Source of the DNA: Paraburkholderia sp. BL21I4N1 | Lineage (GTDB): Bacteria; Pseudomonadota; Gammaproteobacteria; Burkholderiales; Burkholderiaceae | Assembly (NCBI RefSeq): GCF_002973525.1 | Contig: NZ_PVEN01000002.1 | Location: forward strand, 558,001-622,000 | Reading direction: 5' to 3' | DNA: 64,000 nt | Shown: positions 40,605 to 49,478 of the stretch, piece by piece | How positions within the stretch are numbered: position 1 is the first letter of the stretch | Layout: the number at the start of each line of letters is the position of its first letter | Made by a program: the position numbers and the translations under genes | Notes under the pieces: generated by a model | What the model saw: only the letters and a program-made list of their open reading frames with translations | Told to the model about the DNA's origin: nothing | Databases searched by the model: none

Positions 40605-41609
40605 TCAGTGCAGGTTGTTGGCGGCCTGCCAGATGGTGGCGAGCTGGGCGTGACCGTGCGCCTTGGCTTGGGCAGCGGCGGCGAGCGCGTTGTGCAGCGG
40701 GGGCAGCACCGCGTTGTAGGCGGCGACGGCGCGGGCCAGGCCCTTGCAGGGTCCCATGTCCGGGATCACGTCACCGACCTTGACGGCGCTCCCGTCCAGG
40801 CAGGAGCCACGCCACTGGGCGATGCGAGCGTTGAGGGTGTTCTCCGCGGTCGTGGCGTCGGTCTGCACGCGTTCGATCGAATCGTCCGCGATCGAGATCT
40901 GCGACTTGTCGACGCCCATCTGACCGACGATGACGCCGGCCTGACCCTGCGCGACACCGTTCCCGGTGGCTTCGAGGCGCTGGGCGCGATCGAGCTTCGC
41001 CTGCTCGATGGTCACCGCGTGATCGTAATAGGCCTGGGCCTTGGGCAGGCGTTCGAGGTGCTGGTGGGCGCTCGCGACAAAACCGTTCAGGCTGTCCGTC
41101 AGGGCGTTCACCTGGCGGTTGAGCTGACCGACCTGTTGGCCCCGCTGGCGCGCGGCGATGATCGGCTGACCCGCCTGGTTGAGCTGGGTCACCACGGCGT
41201 CGAAATCGGAGGGCTGACCCTTGGCGAAGCGCTCGACCCCGGTTTGGGCACCGTTGGCCACCGTGAGGTCGATCCCGCTTCCGGTCACCGTCCCGCTGAA
41301 GTCCTGCCCGATGGGCAGGGGCGTTTCCAGGACGGTGAGGGTGAGGCTGTTCCCGTCCACCGAGCCCGACACGTTCGCGCTGCTCGACGTCAGGGTGCCG
41401 TCGTTCTTCAGCCCAGCATGGCGGAGCGTGCCGGTGAAACGATGGTCAGGTGTTTCGGTGATTTGGAGGAGGTCGGCCTGGTTGCCGAAGTGGGCGACGT
41501 ACGACCCGGAAACGGAGCGGTCACCGCACCCGGCGAGGAGCAGGGTGCTCCCCACGATCGCCGTCAGGCACGTGGCCAGGCCCCGGCCTTTGCGTTGCTG
41601 GTCCTTCAT
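40605..41609 (-). CDS. Lipoprotein with helical C-terminal region
   Basis: 334 residues from ATG 41609. The N-terminus is a lipoprotein signal: basic head, hydrophobic core and lipobox LLLAGC at about residues 22-27, so the protein is probably membrane-anchored by its cysteine. Next comes a small beta domain (SGSYVAHFGNQADLLQI ... FTGTLRHAGL) like those that report ligand or lipid binding in secreted DUF domains. A long helical, coiled-coil-rich region follows (about 130-300). No family can be named. It lies left of the insertion element and is monocistronic. Confidence 0.65.
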   Translation of the reverse strand: MKDQQRKGRGLATCLTAIVGSTLLLAGCGDRSVSGSYVAHFGNQADLLQITETPDHRFTGTLRHAGLKNDGTLTSSSANVSGSVDGNSLTLTVLETPLPIGQDFSGTVTGSGIDLTVANGAQTGVERFAKGQPSDFDAVVTQLNQAGQPIIAARQRGQQVGQLNRQVNALTDSLNGFVASAHQHLERLPKAQAYYDHAVTIEQAKLDRAQRLEATGNGVAQGQAGVIVGQMGVDKSQISIADDSIERVQTDATTAENTLNARIAQWRGSCLDGSAVKVGDVIPDMGPCKGLARAVAAYNAVLPPLHNALAAAAQAKAHGHAQLATIWQAANNLH

Positions 41610-41737
41610 CCCCGCCCCCGATGTCGATTGTTCCTTCGTGTTGTACGCACAGTATAGCGACAGCGTGCGGCAGAAGGACGCGGATAGGGGGCCTGCCTTG
41701 ATGCGCAGATACCGATGAACCATCGGCGTATGTGAGC

Positions 41738-41748
41738 AGGCCCTGACC
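41738..41748. repeat. Target-site duplication, left copy
   Basis: AGGCCCTGACC, repeated identically at 44668-44678, immediately outside the inverted repeats. Confidence 0.8.
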
Positions 41749-41772
41749 TACCTGCCCTACTTTGCGGTGCAA
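41749..41772 (+). repeat. Left terminal inverted repeat
   Basis: Begins TACCTGCCCTACTTTGCGG; the 24 nt match the complement of the right end exactly. Confidence 0.85.
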
Positions 41773-41807
41773 AAAGCATCAAGAACTTGGGACTTTCGTG
41801 ATCGACT

Positions 41808-41833
41808 AACGGCGGCCCGCGGGCCGCCGTTTT
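41808..41833. terminator. Terminator hairpin inside left end of the insertion element
   Basis: AACGGCGGCCC (41808-41818) pairs with GGGCCGCCGTT (41821-41831), followed by TT. Would stop transcription entering from outside, insulating the passenger. Confidence 0.6.
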
Positions 41834-41863
41834 CATATGGCCTGCGGTCTATCGGCCAGGCTG

Positions 41864-41891
41864 TTGCGCAATCCTGGTAGGCCATTAAACT
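41864..41891 (+). promoter_or_regulatory. Promoter of the passenger gene (TTGCGC-N16-TAAACT)
   Basis: TTGCGC (41864-41869), 16-nt spacer, TAAACT (41886-41891) followed by GGATT, the same form as the promoters of the surrounding element although it lies inside the insertion. Confidence 0.6.
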
Positions 41892-41940
41892 GGATTCAGC
41901 AGTCACATCATCAACCCCTCATCTCCCAAGGATTCACCCC

Positions 41941-43644
41941 ATGGCCTGGAAAGACAAACCGACCACCCCGTCCGAGTTCCGTGATCTCGCCGGCGAAGTT
42001 TACGACGACATGCACCTCGGGCAAGAAGAAGAAGCGGTCCGCCAAGCGGCCGCCGGGGGTGAACAGATTCGCACCACTGTCCGGGCCACCAGTCGCAAGA
42101 AGACCGAAGAAATCATTATCGAGAGTGGTGCAACGCCCGAGAACGCCAAGGCCATCGTCGGCGTTGCCGTGAAGGATCAAACGCCTCCGCCCAGTTCGCT
42201 GTTGTTCGCCCTGATGGCGCGCACGTTGGAGGAACGGAAAGATTTGACCTCCAAGGCCATGCGTTCGCACGAGATGAATCGCTGGATCGACGACGCGAAC
42301 GGCCAAGATAAAATTTCGATGCTCGATTACAGCGAACTGCTGGAACAAGCAAAAACGGTCGGCGACATCTATACCTGCTTCCTATACGCCTTGAAAGCGT
42401 CGAAGCGTGTGTTCAAATCGGAGCTCGGACTCGCGGCTGGTTTATATGCGATGTCTGTCGATTTCGAGCGTGACCTCGAACTCGTCAAGACCGGAAAGGC
42501 GCACGTGGGGGTGAGCAACGTTTTCAAGTTGTTGGACAAAGTGATTTCGGACGAGGCTACGCCGAAAGAGATTGACCTTTTCGTGACGTCTCTGATCGCA
42601 CGAGTCGAAGAGGTCAACATGATGAAGCCGGGCGACCTGCACAAAGCAAGTCGCAATGGAGCCGATGCCAAGGTGTGGTCTCGCACTGCTGATGGCGAAC
42701 CGCTGCTGATCGCTGGCTACATGACCATGAATGGCACGGCCGAGAAAGCCGAGCAAACCGCCGAATCGCTCACCCGCCATTACCGGGAATACCTGGAACT
42801 TCTGAAACAAAGGCCGGGCGCAAAGTTGCAAGTGATCTCCGCAGGATCGACGCCGATCCAAGAGATCGGACGGATGCGCGGCGAGGATGTGAGCCTTCTG
42901 GTGACCCAGGCGGATGACCTGGCGGTGATGCGCCATGCGAGTATGCTCTTCAGCGTCATGGACCCTATGCTGATGCAGGATCTGAAAAAGGGGTCAACCC
43001 TTTTGACGGCATGGCACTTCGGGGCTGAGGAGATCAACTTCGAAGGGAAAATGGCGCGGGAAATCAAGGGGTCGATCGACCGCCTGATGAAGGCCGGTTA
43101 CCCTGCGGATGACGAGCGTGGTCGTAAAGTCATGAAACACGTTCTGTTCACGCTGAACGCATGGGCAAGCAACAACCCCGAAACGTTCCCTTACTTCGGA
43201 AACCAGAAGGTTATCGACTGGGTAGATGAGTGTCCGATTTTCATGGACAACGTAGAGAAGGCTTTGACGGCCACGTCGGCCCTGCTTCAAGTCCCGAAGG
43301 AAAACGCCATTCTTCGGGCTGAAATGAAACGCACAAATCGTGACTCGGCACTTACTCGCCAACATGAAACGAAGACCCCGAAGGGTCATCCGGATGTTGT
43401 TGCTGATTTGGAAAAAATCGCCAAGAAAGCAGGCATCCTTGATAAATACCCGCAGGGATCCACCAGCGGGACCGAGCTTCGCAACTTGATCAAAGTCGGG
43501 GCGGATTACGCCGTTCGACGATGCGCGGACAAAGTTAATCCCGCCAATCCGCGGACGGAGTGGAAAGCATGGCAGGCGGAGCACCAACTTGTTCAAGATG
43601 TGCCGACGGAAACCAAGGTAAAAAACGGGCGTAAGCACCGCTGA
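41941..43644 (+). CDS. Unknown 567-residue passenger protein of the insertion element
   Basis: 567 residues, CCCAAGGATTC before the ATG. No domain is recognised: it is helical and charged throughout with no signal peptide or membrane segment. A conspicuous middle section reads MNGTAEKAEQTAESLTRHYREY, and the C-terminus is basic (TKVKNGRKHR). Base composition is slightly less GC-rich than the flanking genes. The gene has its own promoter and a hairpin terminator. It is not a typical transposition accessory protein; it may be cargo, or a target-choice or regulatory factor of the transposon. Function unknown. Confidence 0.6.
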   Translation: MAWKDKPTTPSEFRDLAGEVYDDMHLGQEEEAVRQAAAGGEQIRTTVRATSRKKTEEIIIESGATPENAKAIVGVAVKDQTPPPSSLLFALMARTLEERKDLTSKAMRSHEMNRWIDDANGQDKISMLDYSELLEQAKTVGDIYTCFLYALKASKRVFKSELGLAAGLYAMSVDFERDLELVKTGKAHVGVSNVFKLLDKVISDEATPKEIDLFVTSLIARVEEVNMMKPGDLHKASRNGADAKVWSRTADGEPLLIAGYMTMNGTAEKAEQTAESLTRHYREYLELLKQRPGAKLQVISAGSTPIQEIGRMRGEDVSLLVTQADDLAVMRHASMLFSVMDPMLMQDLKKGSTLLTAWHFGAEEINFEGKMAREIKGSIDRLMKAGYPADDERGRKVMKHVLFTLNAWASNNPETFPYFGNQKVIDWVDECPIFMDNVEKALTATSALLQVPKENAILRAEMKRTNRDSALTRQHETKTPKGHPDVVADLEKIAKKAGILDKYPQGSTSGTELRNLIKVGADYAVRRCADKVNPANPRTEWKAWQAEHQLVQDVPTETKVKNGRKHR

Positions 43645-43665
43645 TTCCAGCCCACCGTCACTACG

Positions 43666-43690
43666 GCCCACCCACGCGGTGGGCTTTGTC
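43666..43690 (+). terminator. Terminator of the passenger gene
   Basis: GCCCACC (43666-43672), loop of five, GGTGGGC (43678-43684), then TTTGTCGTTACC. Resembles hairpin copy 8 at 9.24 kb, another sign that this transposon and the surrounding element share signals. Confidence 0.6.
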
Positions 43691-43691
43691 G

Positions 43692-44546
43692 TTACCGTAG
43701 GTCGTAACCGTTCTTCCAGGCTACCCATAGCCACAGGTGATCGCGCAATCCGTCGATCGTTTTTGAGGTGGTCCATGTTTTCCGACCGAGCCGGGCCAGG
43801 TCGTTACGCATCTTCGCGAACGTGTGGTTGATCGCGAACAACGGATCGAAACTATCGTCGTGCGGCGTGCTCAACGTCGTGTGCCGCACACCGGGCAGGT
43901 TCGCCTTGATCTATTTCCGGTAAGAGGCGTTGCCGTCGGTGGCGATCGTAGCGCTTGGCGCGAGCGCAGGTCGAATCCGAAGCAGAACGCGACGCATGAC
44001 CTTCGGTCGCTCGTCCACGTGCCACTGGTAAAGCGTCCTGCCCTTGGGCTGATTGCTCGGCTTGCGGGCCACGTCGAACGCCAGCACCTCACCGGTCTTG
44101 GCCCGGATCACCATCGGGACGCTCAACTGCTTCATGCGCGAGTGCATGAACGTTTCCAGTTCGTCCATCATCACGTAGGTGGTCTGGATTGTGGCCAGGT
44201 GGTCCTTGTGGACGGCCTCGGCCTGTCTCGCCAGGTAGCGGATCTTTCGTGTGATGGTTACTGGGTGGCAATCGAGGATCAGCGCCATCCGGCGGAACGT
44301 TACGCCCGAGACCGCCATCTGAAGGATCCGGCGATTCAAGTCCGGCCGGTGGTGCTGCTTGTGCGGCTTGGTCCGAGTTGCGCAGAACGACGTGAGGCAG
44401 GTCTTGCACTGGTAGCGAGGCACCTTCTGCCCGTTGTGCTTGGTGACCCGGTAACCCTTCTTCCAGTAGAAATCGGCGGGCGCATCCGTGTGGTTCACGC
44501 ACGCTTCGTTCGGGCAGGTCGGTCGAGGGTTCCGCATGATGCCCAC
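43692..44546 (-). pseudogene. IS1-like transposase with in-frame amber codon
   Basis: The reading frame from ATG 44546 runs 211 codons to TAG at 43911-43913 and continues in the same frame for 72 more sense codons to 43692. The N-terminal zinc-ribbon (CPNEACVNH ... YQCKTC) and an HTH (MALILDCHPVTITRKI) precede acidic residues in MMDELE and ATDGNASY. After the stop the frame gives NDLARLGRKTWTTSKTI, matching the RQHLARLGRKSLSFSKS end of IS1 transposase. The stop therefore removes a conserved third of the enzyme. It could be an inactivating mutation or rely on read-through. Confidence 0.7.
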
Positions 44547-44643
44547 GATAGACGATGCGGGGCACGATTTCGAGCGGATTTTATCGAAGTTGGCTTAAAA
44601 ATCTCCAACAACGCTAACCGCCTCGGGTCTTACAACTGCTTTC

Positions 44644-44667
44644 TTGCACCGCAAAGTAGGGCAGGTA
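44644..44667 (-). repeat. Right terminal inverted repeat
   Basis: Complement begins TACCTGCCCTACTTTGCGG, identical over 24 nt to the left end. Confidence 0.85.
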
Positions 44668-44678
44668 AGGCCCTGACC
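44668..44678. repeat. Target-site duplication, right copy
   Basis: AGGCCCTGACC, identical to 41738-41748. Eleven bases is longer than the 8-9 bp usual for IS1. Confidence 0.8.
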
Positions 44679-44683
44679 ACCGG

Positions 44684-45196
44684 TCAGTGGGTGCGGAAGG
44701 TGTTCCAGGTGTCCGTGTCGAAGTGCATGGACGCCATCACTTCGAACATGTACAGCTCAAGGTCGTTGTCGATCTGGACGTAGGCGACCGACATTTCCCG
44801 CAGGCGGCCTTGGACCGTGAGGAAGACCTCACGGAACTGGTCGTCCTTCATCGCCTGGTCCCGTTTCATTTCGTGCGGGAAATCCTCGCTGGCCATCTTG
44901 TAGACCAGGCTGGCGGTGAAGTGCGATTCGAAGTTCAGGTGCTGCACCAGACGTTTGACCACACCGCGCGAGATCCCGACATACACCGGGCGTTCCCTGT
45001 CGATGAACACGTAGCAGCCGGGGAAGTCGGTGGAGTGCCCGAGTTTGGCGAGCAGTTCGCGGCGGGCGCTTTTGAACCCCACGAACTCGGTGGCCGGCAT
45101 CGGTGATTGGAGGGCGGCCTTCAACCGTTCCAGGTGAGCGGGAAGGACCTTGGCGGCCAGTTCGTCGAAGGTGTGGATGCAGTTGTCGATCGGCAT
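44684..45196 (-). CDS. GIY-YIG-fold nuclease-like protein
   Basis: 170 residues. Residues 60-86 (GCYVFIDRERPVYVGISRGVVKRLVQHL) hold the GIY/YIG pair as GCY and YVG with the following Arg82, and a Glu in LELYMFEV lies where the catalytic glutamate is expected. The protein is a stand-alone domain with a short N-terminal helix, unlike UvrC or homing nucleases. Such small proteins occur on plasmids and phages; activity is plausible but the substrate is unknown. Last gene before the right junction of the element. Confidence 0.7.
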   Translation of the reverse strand: MPIDNCIHTFDELAAKVLPAHLERLKAALQSPMPATEFVGFKSARRELLAKLGHSTDFPGCYVFIDRERPVYVGISRGVVKRLVQHLNFESHFTASLVYKMASEDFPHEMKRDQAMKDDQFREVFLTVQGRLREMSVAYVQIDNDLELYMFEVMASMHFDTDTWNTFRTH

Positions 45197-45658
45197 GCGG
45201 GATCAGCGTGGTGGAGGGGAGACGCCGATCATACCCGGGCGATCGACCGGTCTGAGTGCCCAGTCGGGACACCACCAACGGCTTCGGGGTAATCCGTGAT
45301 TACACGATTCGGGGCGTGGTTACAAGGCTCACGGCCCCTAAAGTAATCACGGTGGGTTGGTGATTACGGGCGGCGTGGGGCGGAAAACAGCGCCAGGTCC
45401 GACCGGTGGGCGGTTCCCGTTTCTCGCCATCAGCGGCCAGGTGGTTGTAACCACGGCGTATTCACAACCAAAATACAGGGGGTGAATACTAGAGAAAATC
45501 CTTATAAATCAACGATGAATGATTTTACACCCTGATAATGCTGCATCATCGGCGTGTGTTGTGCGACCTCGCCGGCCGCTGCGCTTTGAATACCCATCCG
45601 TGGTGTCTTTTTGCGTTAGCTGTTCAGGGCGTGAGTTTAACCCGCCGACGGGGCGAAC
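45197..45658. other. Repeat-rich junction between element and chromosome
   Basis: GTAATC-CGT-GATTAC (45289-45303), GTGGTTAC (45316-45323), GTAATCAC (45343-45350), GTGATTAC (45360-45367) and the palindrome GTGGTT-GT-AACCAC (45441-45454) form an iteron-like series. An AT-richer stretch follows (about 45470-45540), ending before the chromosomal lplT terminator. No tRNA end and no matching att repeat could be identified because the left end is outside the window. Confidence 0.45.
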
Positions 45659-45696
45659 GGACCCTGGCCGGATGGCCAATCCGCGCGGCCGGGTCC
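45659..45696 (-). terminator. Terminator of lplT
   Basis: GGACCC (45659-45664) pairs with GGGTCC (45691-45696), with a further GGCC-rich inner stem; 12 nt past the lplT stop on the minus strand. First clearly chromosomal feature. Confidence 0.5.
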
Positions 45697-45707
45697 GCGC
45701 GCCGCGC

Positions 45708-47006
45708 TCACTCTTCCACCATCGCCCGCATATCCACCTTGCGCTCGTTGACCGCGCTGCGCCGTTTCGCAAGCCACATCATGAACGTGATGAAGCAGCC
45801 GAACACGACGATGATCCACTGCGCCGGCAGCTTCGCGGTCAGCAGCAACGCATAGACCCCGAGCATCAGCAGGACGGCCAGATTCTGGTTGAAGTTTTGC
45901 ACCGCGATCGAATGCCCCGCCGACAGCAGTGTCGCGCCGCGATGCTGCAAAATCGCATTCATCGGCACGATGAAAAAGCCCGACAACGCGCCGAGCAAGA
46001 TCATCAGCGGATAAGCGAACAGAATGTAAAACGGCAGCACATAGGTGCCGATCCGAATGCCCGAGCCCGCCGGGAACAGATCCTTGTTGTAGAACGCTAC
46101 CGCGATCGCCACCGCGCCGGTGAGAATACCCACCGGCAGCACCCGCAGCGATTTGCGCAACGGAATCAGCGCCGCCGCGGCCGCCGCGCCGACCGCGATG
46201 CCGAGCCCGGTGACGCCTTGCATCACTGCCGCCTTCGACAGCGACAGCCCGAGATTCACGTTGGCCCATTTGAGCACCAGCAATTGCAGCGTCACCGCGC
46301 CGCCCCACATCAAGGTCGTGACCCACAGCGCGATCTGCGCAAGCTTGTCGGCCCACAACACGTTGAAGCAGTGATAGAAATCGCCAACCAGCTTCTTCGG
46401 CTCGGTGAGGCGGTTCGGATAACGCGCGCCGGTGTCGGGAATGAAAATGTTGATCGCGGCGGCGATCGCGTAGGTGACCATGGTCGCGAACATCGCCAGA
46501 TCGGCGGACGAGCGGATCAGCGGCCAGTGCGCATGCGCGACGAATTTATCGGCGACCGTGCTGATCAACGCGCCGCCGACCATCGTGCCGACAATGGTCG
46601 ACAGCACCGTCGCCGATTCGAGCCACGCGTTCGCCTTGACGAGTTTGTCGGCGGGCAGCAGCTCGGTGAGGATGCCGTATTTGGCGGGCGAATACGCGGC
46701 CGCGCCGAATCCGACCACGCCGTAGGCGATCATCGGATGCACGCCCGCGATCATCATCAGGCAGCCGCTCGCCTTCAACGCGTTGGAGACGAACATCACG
46801 TGCCGCTTCTGCATGGCGTCGGCGAAGGCGCCGACGAACGGTGCGAGCAACACGTAGGAGACGGTGAAGAAAATCTGCAGCAGCGGGGTGACCCAGGCGG
46901 CCGAGCGAATCACGGAGAGCAGCGCGATGGCGGCGATCAGCAGGGCATTGTCCGCGAGCGACGAAATGAACTGCGCCGCGATGATTGTGTAGAAGCCTTT
47001 TTTCAT
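45708..47006 (-). CDS. lplT: Lysophospholipid transporter LplT
   Basis: 432 residues from ATG 47006; the longer frame upstream is arginine-rich intergenic translation and is rejected. It is a 12-helix major-facilitator protein with the LplT opening MKKGFYTIIAAQFISSLADNA and conserved AYSPAKYGILTELLP. LplT flips lysophospholipids across the inner membrane for re-acylation, often beside an Aas acyltransferase, which is not present here. It points towards the mobile element and is the first chromosomal gene. Disruption is not evident: the C-terminus and terminator look intact. Confidence 0.88.
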   Translation of the reverse strand: MKKGFYTIIAAQFISSLADNALLIAAIALLSVIRSAAWVTPLLQIFFTVSYVLLAPFVGAFADAMQKRHVMFVSNALKASGCLMMIAGVHPMIAYGVVGFGAAAYSPAKYGILTELLPADKLVKANAWLESATVLSTIVGTMVGGALISTVADKFVAHAHWPLIRSSADLAMFATMVTYAIAAAINIFIPDTGARYPNRLTEPKKLVGDFYHCFNVLWADKLAQIALWVTTLMWGGAVTLQLLVLKWANVNLGLSLSKAAVMQGVTGLGIAVGAAAAAALIPLRKSLRVLPVGILTGAVAIAVAFYNKDLFPAGSGIRIGTYVLPFYILFAYPLMILLGALSGFFIVPMNAILQHRGATLLSAGHSIAVQNFNQNLAVLLMLGVYALLLTAKLPAQWIIVVFGCFITFMMWLAKRRSAVNERKVDMRAMVEE

Positions 47007-47151
47007 GAAGCGGATTGGAAGCGGTGCGCCAGGTTCGACGCACGGCAGGGCGCAGCGAAAAACGCGCAAAACGCAACCGGCGATCGAGCGGGCCGGCGCG
47101 GCATCCCGCTTTGTAGCACGAACGCCCGCGCGATGCAGGCGAGCCAAACGA

Positions 47152-47173
47152 AAAAGCGGCCGAAGCCGCTTTT
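47152..47173. terminator. Hairpin terminator between lplT and suhB
   Basis: AAAAGCGGC (47152-47160), CGAA, GCCGCTTTT (47165-47173). On the minus strand it lies downstream of suhB. Confidence 0.65.
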
Positions 47174-47299
47174 CGTATTTCATTGGGTGTGGCCCGAGCC
47201 GACACCAAAGACAGGTCGGCCGCGTAATGACGCGGACCTGGCGCGTGAATCTGGCGGCTCAGGCTACGGCATTCGCACCGGATTCAAGCCGTCTTTCGC

Positions 47300-48103
47300 T
47301 TAACCCGCTTGCTGGCGGGTCCGGCTGTAGCGCGACAGGATCGGGATCATCTGCGCGTAGATCTTCGGGTTGCCCGCGACGATTTCGCCAACGTGCAGGA
47401 AGTCCGAATCACCTGTGTAGTTGCCCACCAGGCCGCCCGATTCCGTGATCAGCAGGCTGCCTGCGGCGACGTCCCACGGATTCAGACCTTGCTCGAAGAA
47501 CCCATCCATGCGGCCGGCGGCGACGTTCGCCAGATCGAGCGCAGCCGCGCCCGGACGGCGCAGGCCGGCGCAGGCTTCGGTCATTTCAGCGAATTGGCGG
47601 CCGTAGGCGGCAAGGCCGTCGGTTTCGCGGAACGGGAAGCCGGTGCCGATCAGGCCGTCGGCCAGACGGTCGCGCTTGGCGACGCGGATACGGCGGTCGT
47701 TCAGGAACGCGCCACGGCCGCGCGAGGCGGTGAACAGGTCGTTGCGGGTCGGATCGTAGACCACGGCTTGCGTCACGACACCCTTGTGGGCAAGCGCGAT
47801 CGACACGCAGTAGTACGGGAAGCCGTGAATGAAGTTGGTGGTGCCGTCGAGCGGATCGATGATCCACTGATATTCGGATTCGTTATCCGACTTGCCGGAT
47901 TCTTCGGCGAGGATCGCGTGATCGGGATAGGCGGTCTTCAGCGTGTCGATAATCGCCGCTTCGGACGCTTTGTCGACCTCCGTGACGAAATCGTTGTGCT
48001 GTTTCTTGCTGACCTGGATCAGATCCAGATCGAGCGACGCGCGGTTGATGATCTGGGCTGCGCGGCGCGCGGCCTTCACAGCAATGTTGAGCATGGGATG
48101 CAT
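47300..48103 (-). CDS. suhB: Inositol monophosphatase / SuhB
   Basis: 267 residues. Metal-site motifs of the IMPase family are present: EESG (around residue 67), [10 protein letters not shown] (about 82-91) and WDVAAG (about 210). SuhB dephosphorylates inositol-1-phosphate and, in enterobacteria, joins rRNA antitermination complexes with Nus factors. The opening [17 protein letters not shown] is typical of SuhB. It is divergent from trmJ, a pairing common in Burkholderia-type genomes. Confidence 0.9.
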   Translation of the reverse strand: MHPMLNIAVKAARRAAQIINRASLDLDLIQVSKKQHNDFVTEVDKASEAAIIDTLKTAYPDHAILAEESGKSDNESEYQWIIDPLDGTTNFIHGFPYYCVSIALAHKGVVTQAVVYDPTRNDLFTASRGRGAFLNDRRIRVAKRDRLADGLIGTGFPFRETDGLAAYGRQFAEMTEACAGLRRPGAAALDLANVAAGRMDGFFEQGLNPWDVAAGSLLITESGGLVGNYTGDSDFLHVGEIVAGNPKIYAQMIPILSRYSRTRQQAG

Positions 48104-48436
48104 GAGACTGGATCCTTGTGCCGGGGCAGCACGGCTGCCGGCCGGTAAATAAGCGCTAAACCTGCGCTGACAGGGCGCCTGCGAGGCGCGAAAACAGCAC
48201 GGAACGCTCGCCCGGTACAGGACCGGTGCGCATTCCGCCGACGGAGACGAATTGGATAAGAACGAGGCGCCGGAGCTTTCGTGGACAGACGAAAACCGGA
48301 CGCGAATCTCACTATTTTACCTGAATTTTGCCCAGATCCGGGCGGCGAGGCGTGGTTTGCCCGGATATACAGGTAAACCGGACCGCTGCCAGGCTTGGCG
48401 CTACCATACGCGTCTTTAGTCTTGCAAAACGCCATC
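48104..48436. promoter_or_regulatory. Divergent suhB-trmJ promoter region
   Basis: 333 nt spacer. TTTTACCTGAA (about 48312) and ACAGGTAAAC (about 48369) form an inverted repeat in the middle. TTGGCG and TACCAT-like boxes near 48395 may serve trmJ. No gene. Confidence 0.4.
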
Positions 48437-49279
48437 GTGGACCACACTCACCATTCCTCCGATCCCGCCGTGGCCGAGTTGCGCGGCGGCTTCACCTCGA
48501 CCCGTTTCGTCCTCGTCGAGCCGAGTCATCCCGGCAATGTCGGGGCGGCGGCGCGCGCGCTGAAGACCATGGGCTTCTCGCGGCTGGTGCTGGTATCGCC
48601 GCGCGTGCCGAACGTGCAAAACGATCCGGAAGCGATCGCCATGGCGAGCGGCGCGGACGACGTGCTGGCCTCCGCGCACGTCGTGCACACGCTCGCCGAC
48701 GCGCTGAGCGGCGTGCACTGGTCCGTCGCGCTGACGGCGCGGCTGCGCGAATACGGGCCGCCGCAAGGCACGCCGCGCGCCGCGGCCGGGCTCGCGCGCG
48801 ACCAGGCGGCGCACGGCGAGATTGCGCTGGTGTTCGGCAACGAACGCACGGGCCTGTCGAACGAAGACGTTGAACGCTGCAGCGCGCTGGTGCATATTCC
48901 GGCCAACCCGGCCTACAGTTCGCTCAATCTCGCGCAAGCCGTTCAGGTGCTGGCGTATGAGTTGCGCACCTCGTATCTGTCGGCGGACGGCGTGGTGTCC
49001 ACGCCCATGCAAACGGCTGCCGCGCAAGCTTTCGCGGCGTCGGGCGAGGTAGCCGAACCGCGCGCGGCAAGCGACGAAATCGAAAGCATGTTCACGCATC
49101 TCGAAAGCGCGCTGGTCGCGCTCGAGTTTCTCGATCCGGCCAATCCGAAGAAGCTGATGTCGCGCCTGCGTCGGCTGTTCGCGCGGTCGGGGCTGGAGCG
49201 CGAGGAAGTGAACATCGTGCGCGGCATCGCCAAGCACATTCTGCTGAAAGCCCGCCACCCGAACGGCGACGCCTCTTAA
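48437..49279 (+). CDS. trmJ: tRNA (cytidine/uridine-2'-O)-methyltransferase TrmJ
   Basis: About 280 residues from GTG 48437; an in-frame TTG at 48395 would add 14. A SPOUT-class methyltransferase with the knot motifs GNVGAAARALKTMGFSRLVL, FGNERTGLSNED and SLNLAQAVQVLAYEL. TrmJ methylates the 2'-OH of position 32 in tRNAs. The C-terminal helical extension binds tRNA. Divergent from suhB and followed by cysE. Start codon is uncertain. Confidence 0.88.
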   Translation: MDHTHHSSDPAVAELRGGFTSTRFVLVEPSHPGNVGAAARALKTMGFSRLVLVSPRVPNVQNDPEAIAMASGADDVLASAHVVHTLADALSGVHWSVALTARLREYGPPQGTPRAAAGLARDQAAHGEIALVFGNERTGLSNEDVERCSALVHIPANPAYSSLNLAQAVQVLAYELRTSYLSADGVVSTPMQTAAAQAFAASGEVAEPRAASDEIESMFTHLESALVALEFLDPANPKKLMSRLRRLFARSGLEREEVNIVRGIAKHILLKARHPNGDAS

Positions 49280-49478
49280 GGCCGCGTAAAGCTACGTAAA
49301 GCCGTACGTTCCAATCGACGACCTTGCCGGCAGCGTGGGCTTCCGGCAGGTTTCGCGCAATCGACCTACAATCGCTCGAAACGTTCTAAGCAAAGCTGCC
49401 GGTCTTCTATGCGGCAAGCATGCCGCCGCATGGGGTGTTCCACATCGGCGTTATTTTTCCCACGACACTATCCCTGCC

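Larger units (their letters stand above)
41749..44667. mobile_element. 2.9-kb insertion element with passenger gene
   Basis: Bounded by 24-bp perfect inverted repeats (41749-41772 and 44644-44667) and an 11-bp direct repeat. It carries a 567-residue passenger on the plus strand and an IS1-like transposase gene on the minus strand that is interrupted by a stop codon. Intact ends and duplication indicate a recent insertion into the spacer between the lipoprotein and GIY-YIG genes. Confidence 0.8.

Noticed and set aside
1..45200. Prophage
   Set aside because: No capsid, terminase, portal, tail or lysis genes; relaxase, coupling protein and ParA indicate a mobilizable element. The PAAR gene belongs to a type VI cargo operon.
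45519..47303. 594-codon plus-strand frame over lplT
   Set aside because: His/Arg/Asp-rich composition typical of an antisense shadow; lplT on the other strand is a recognisable transporter.
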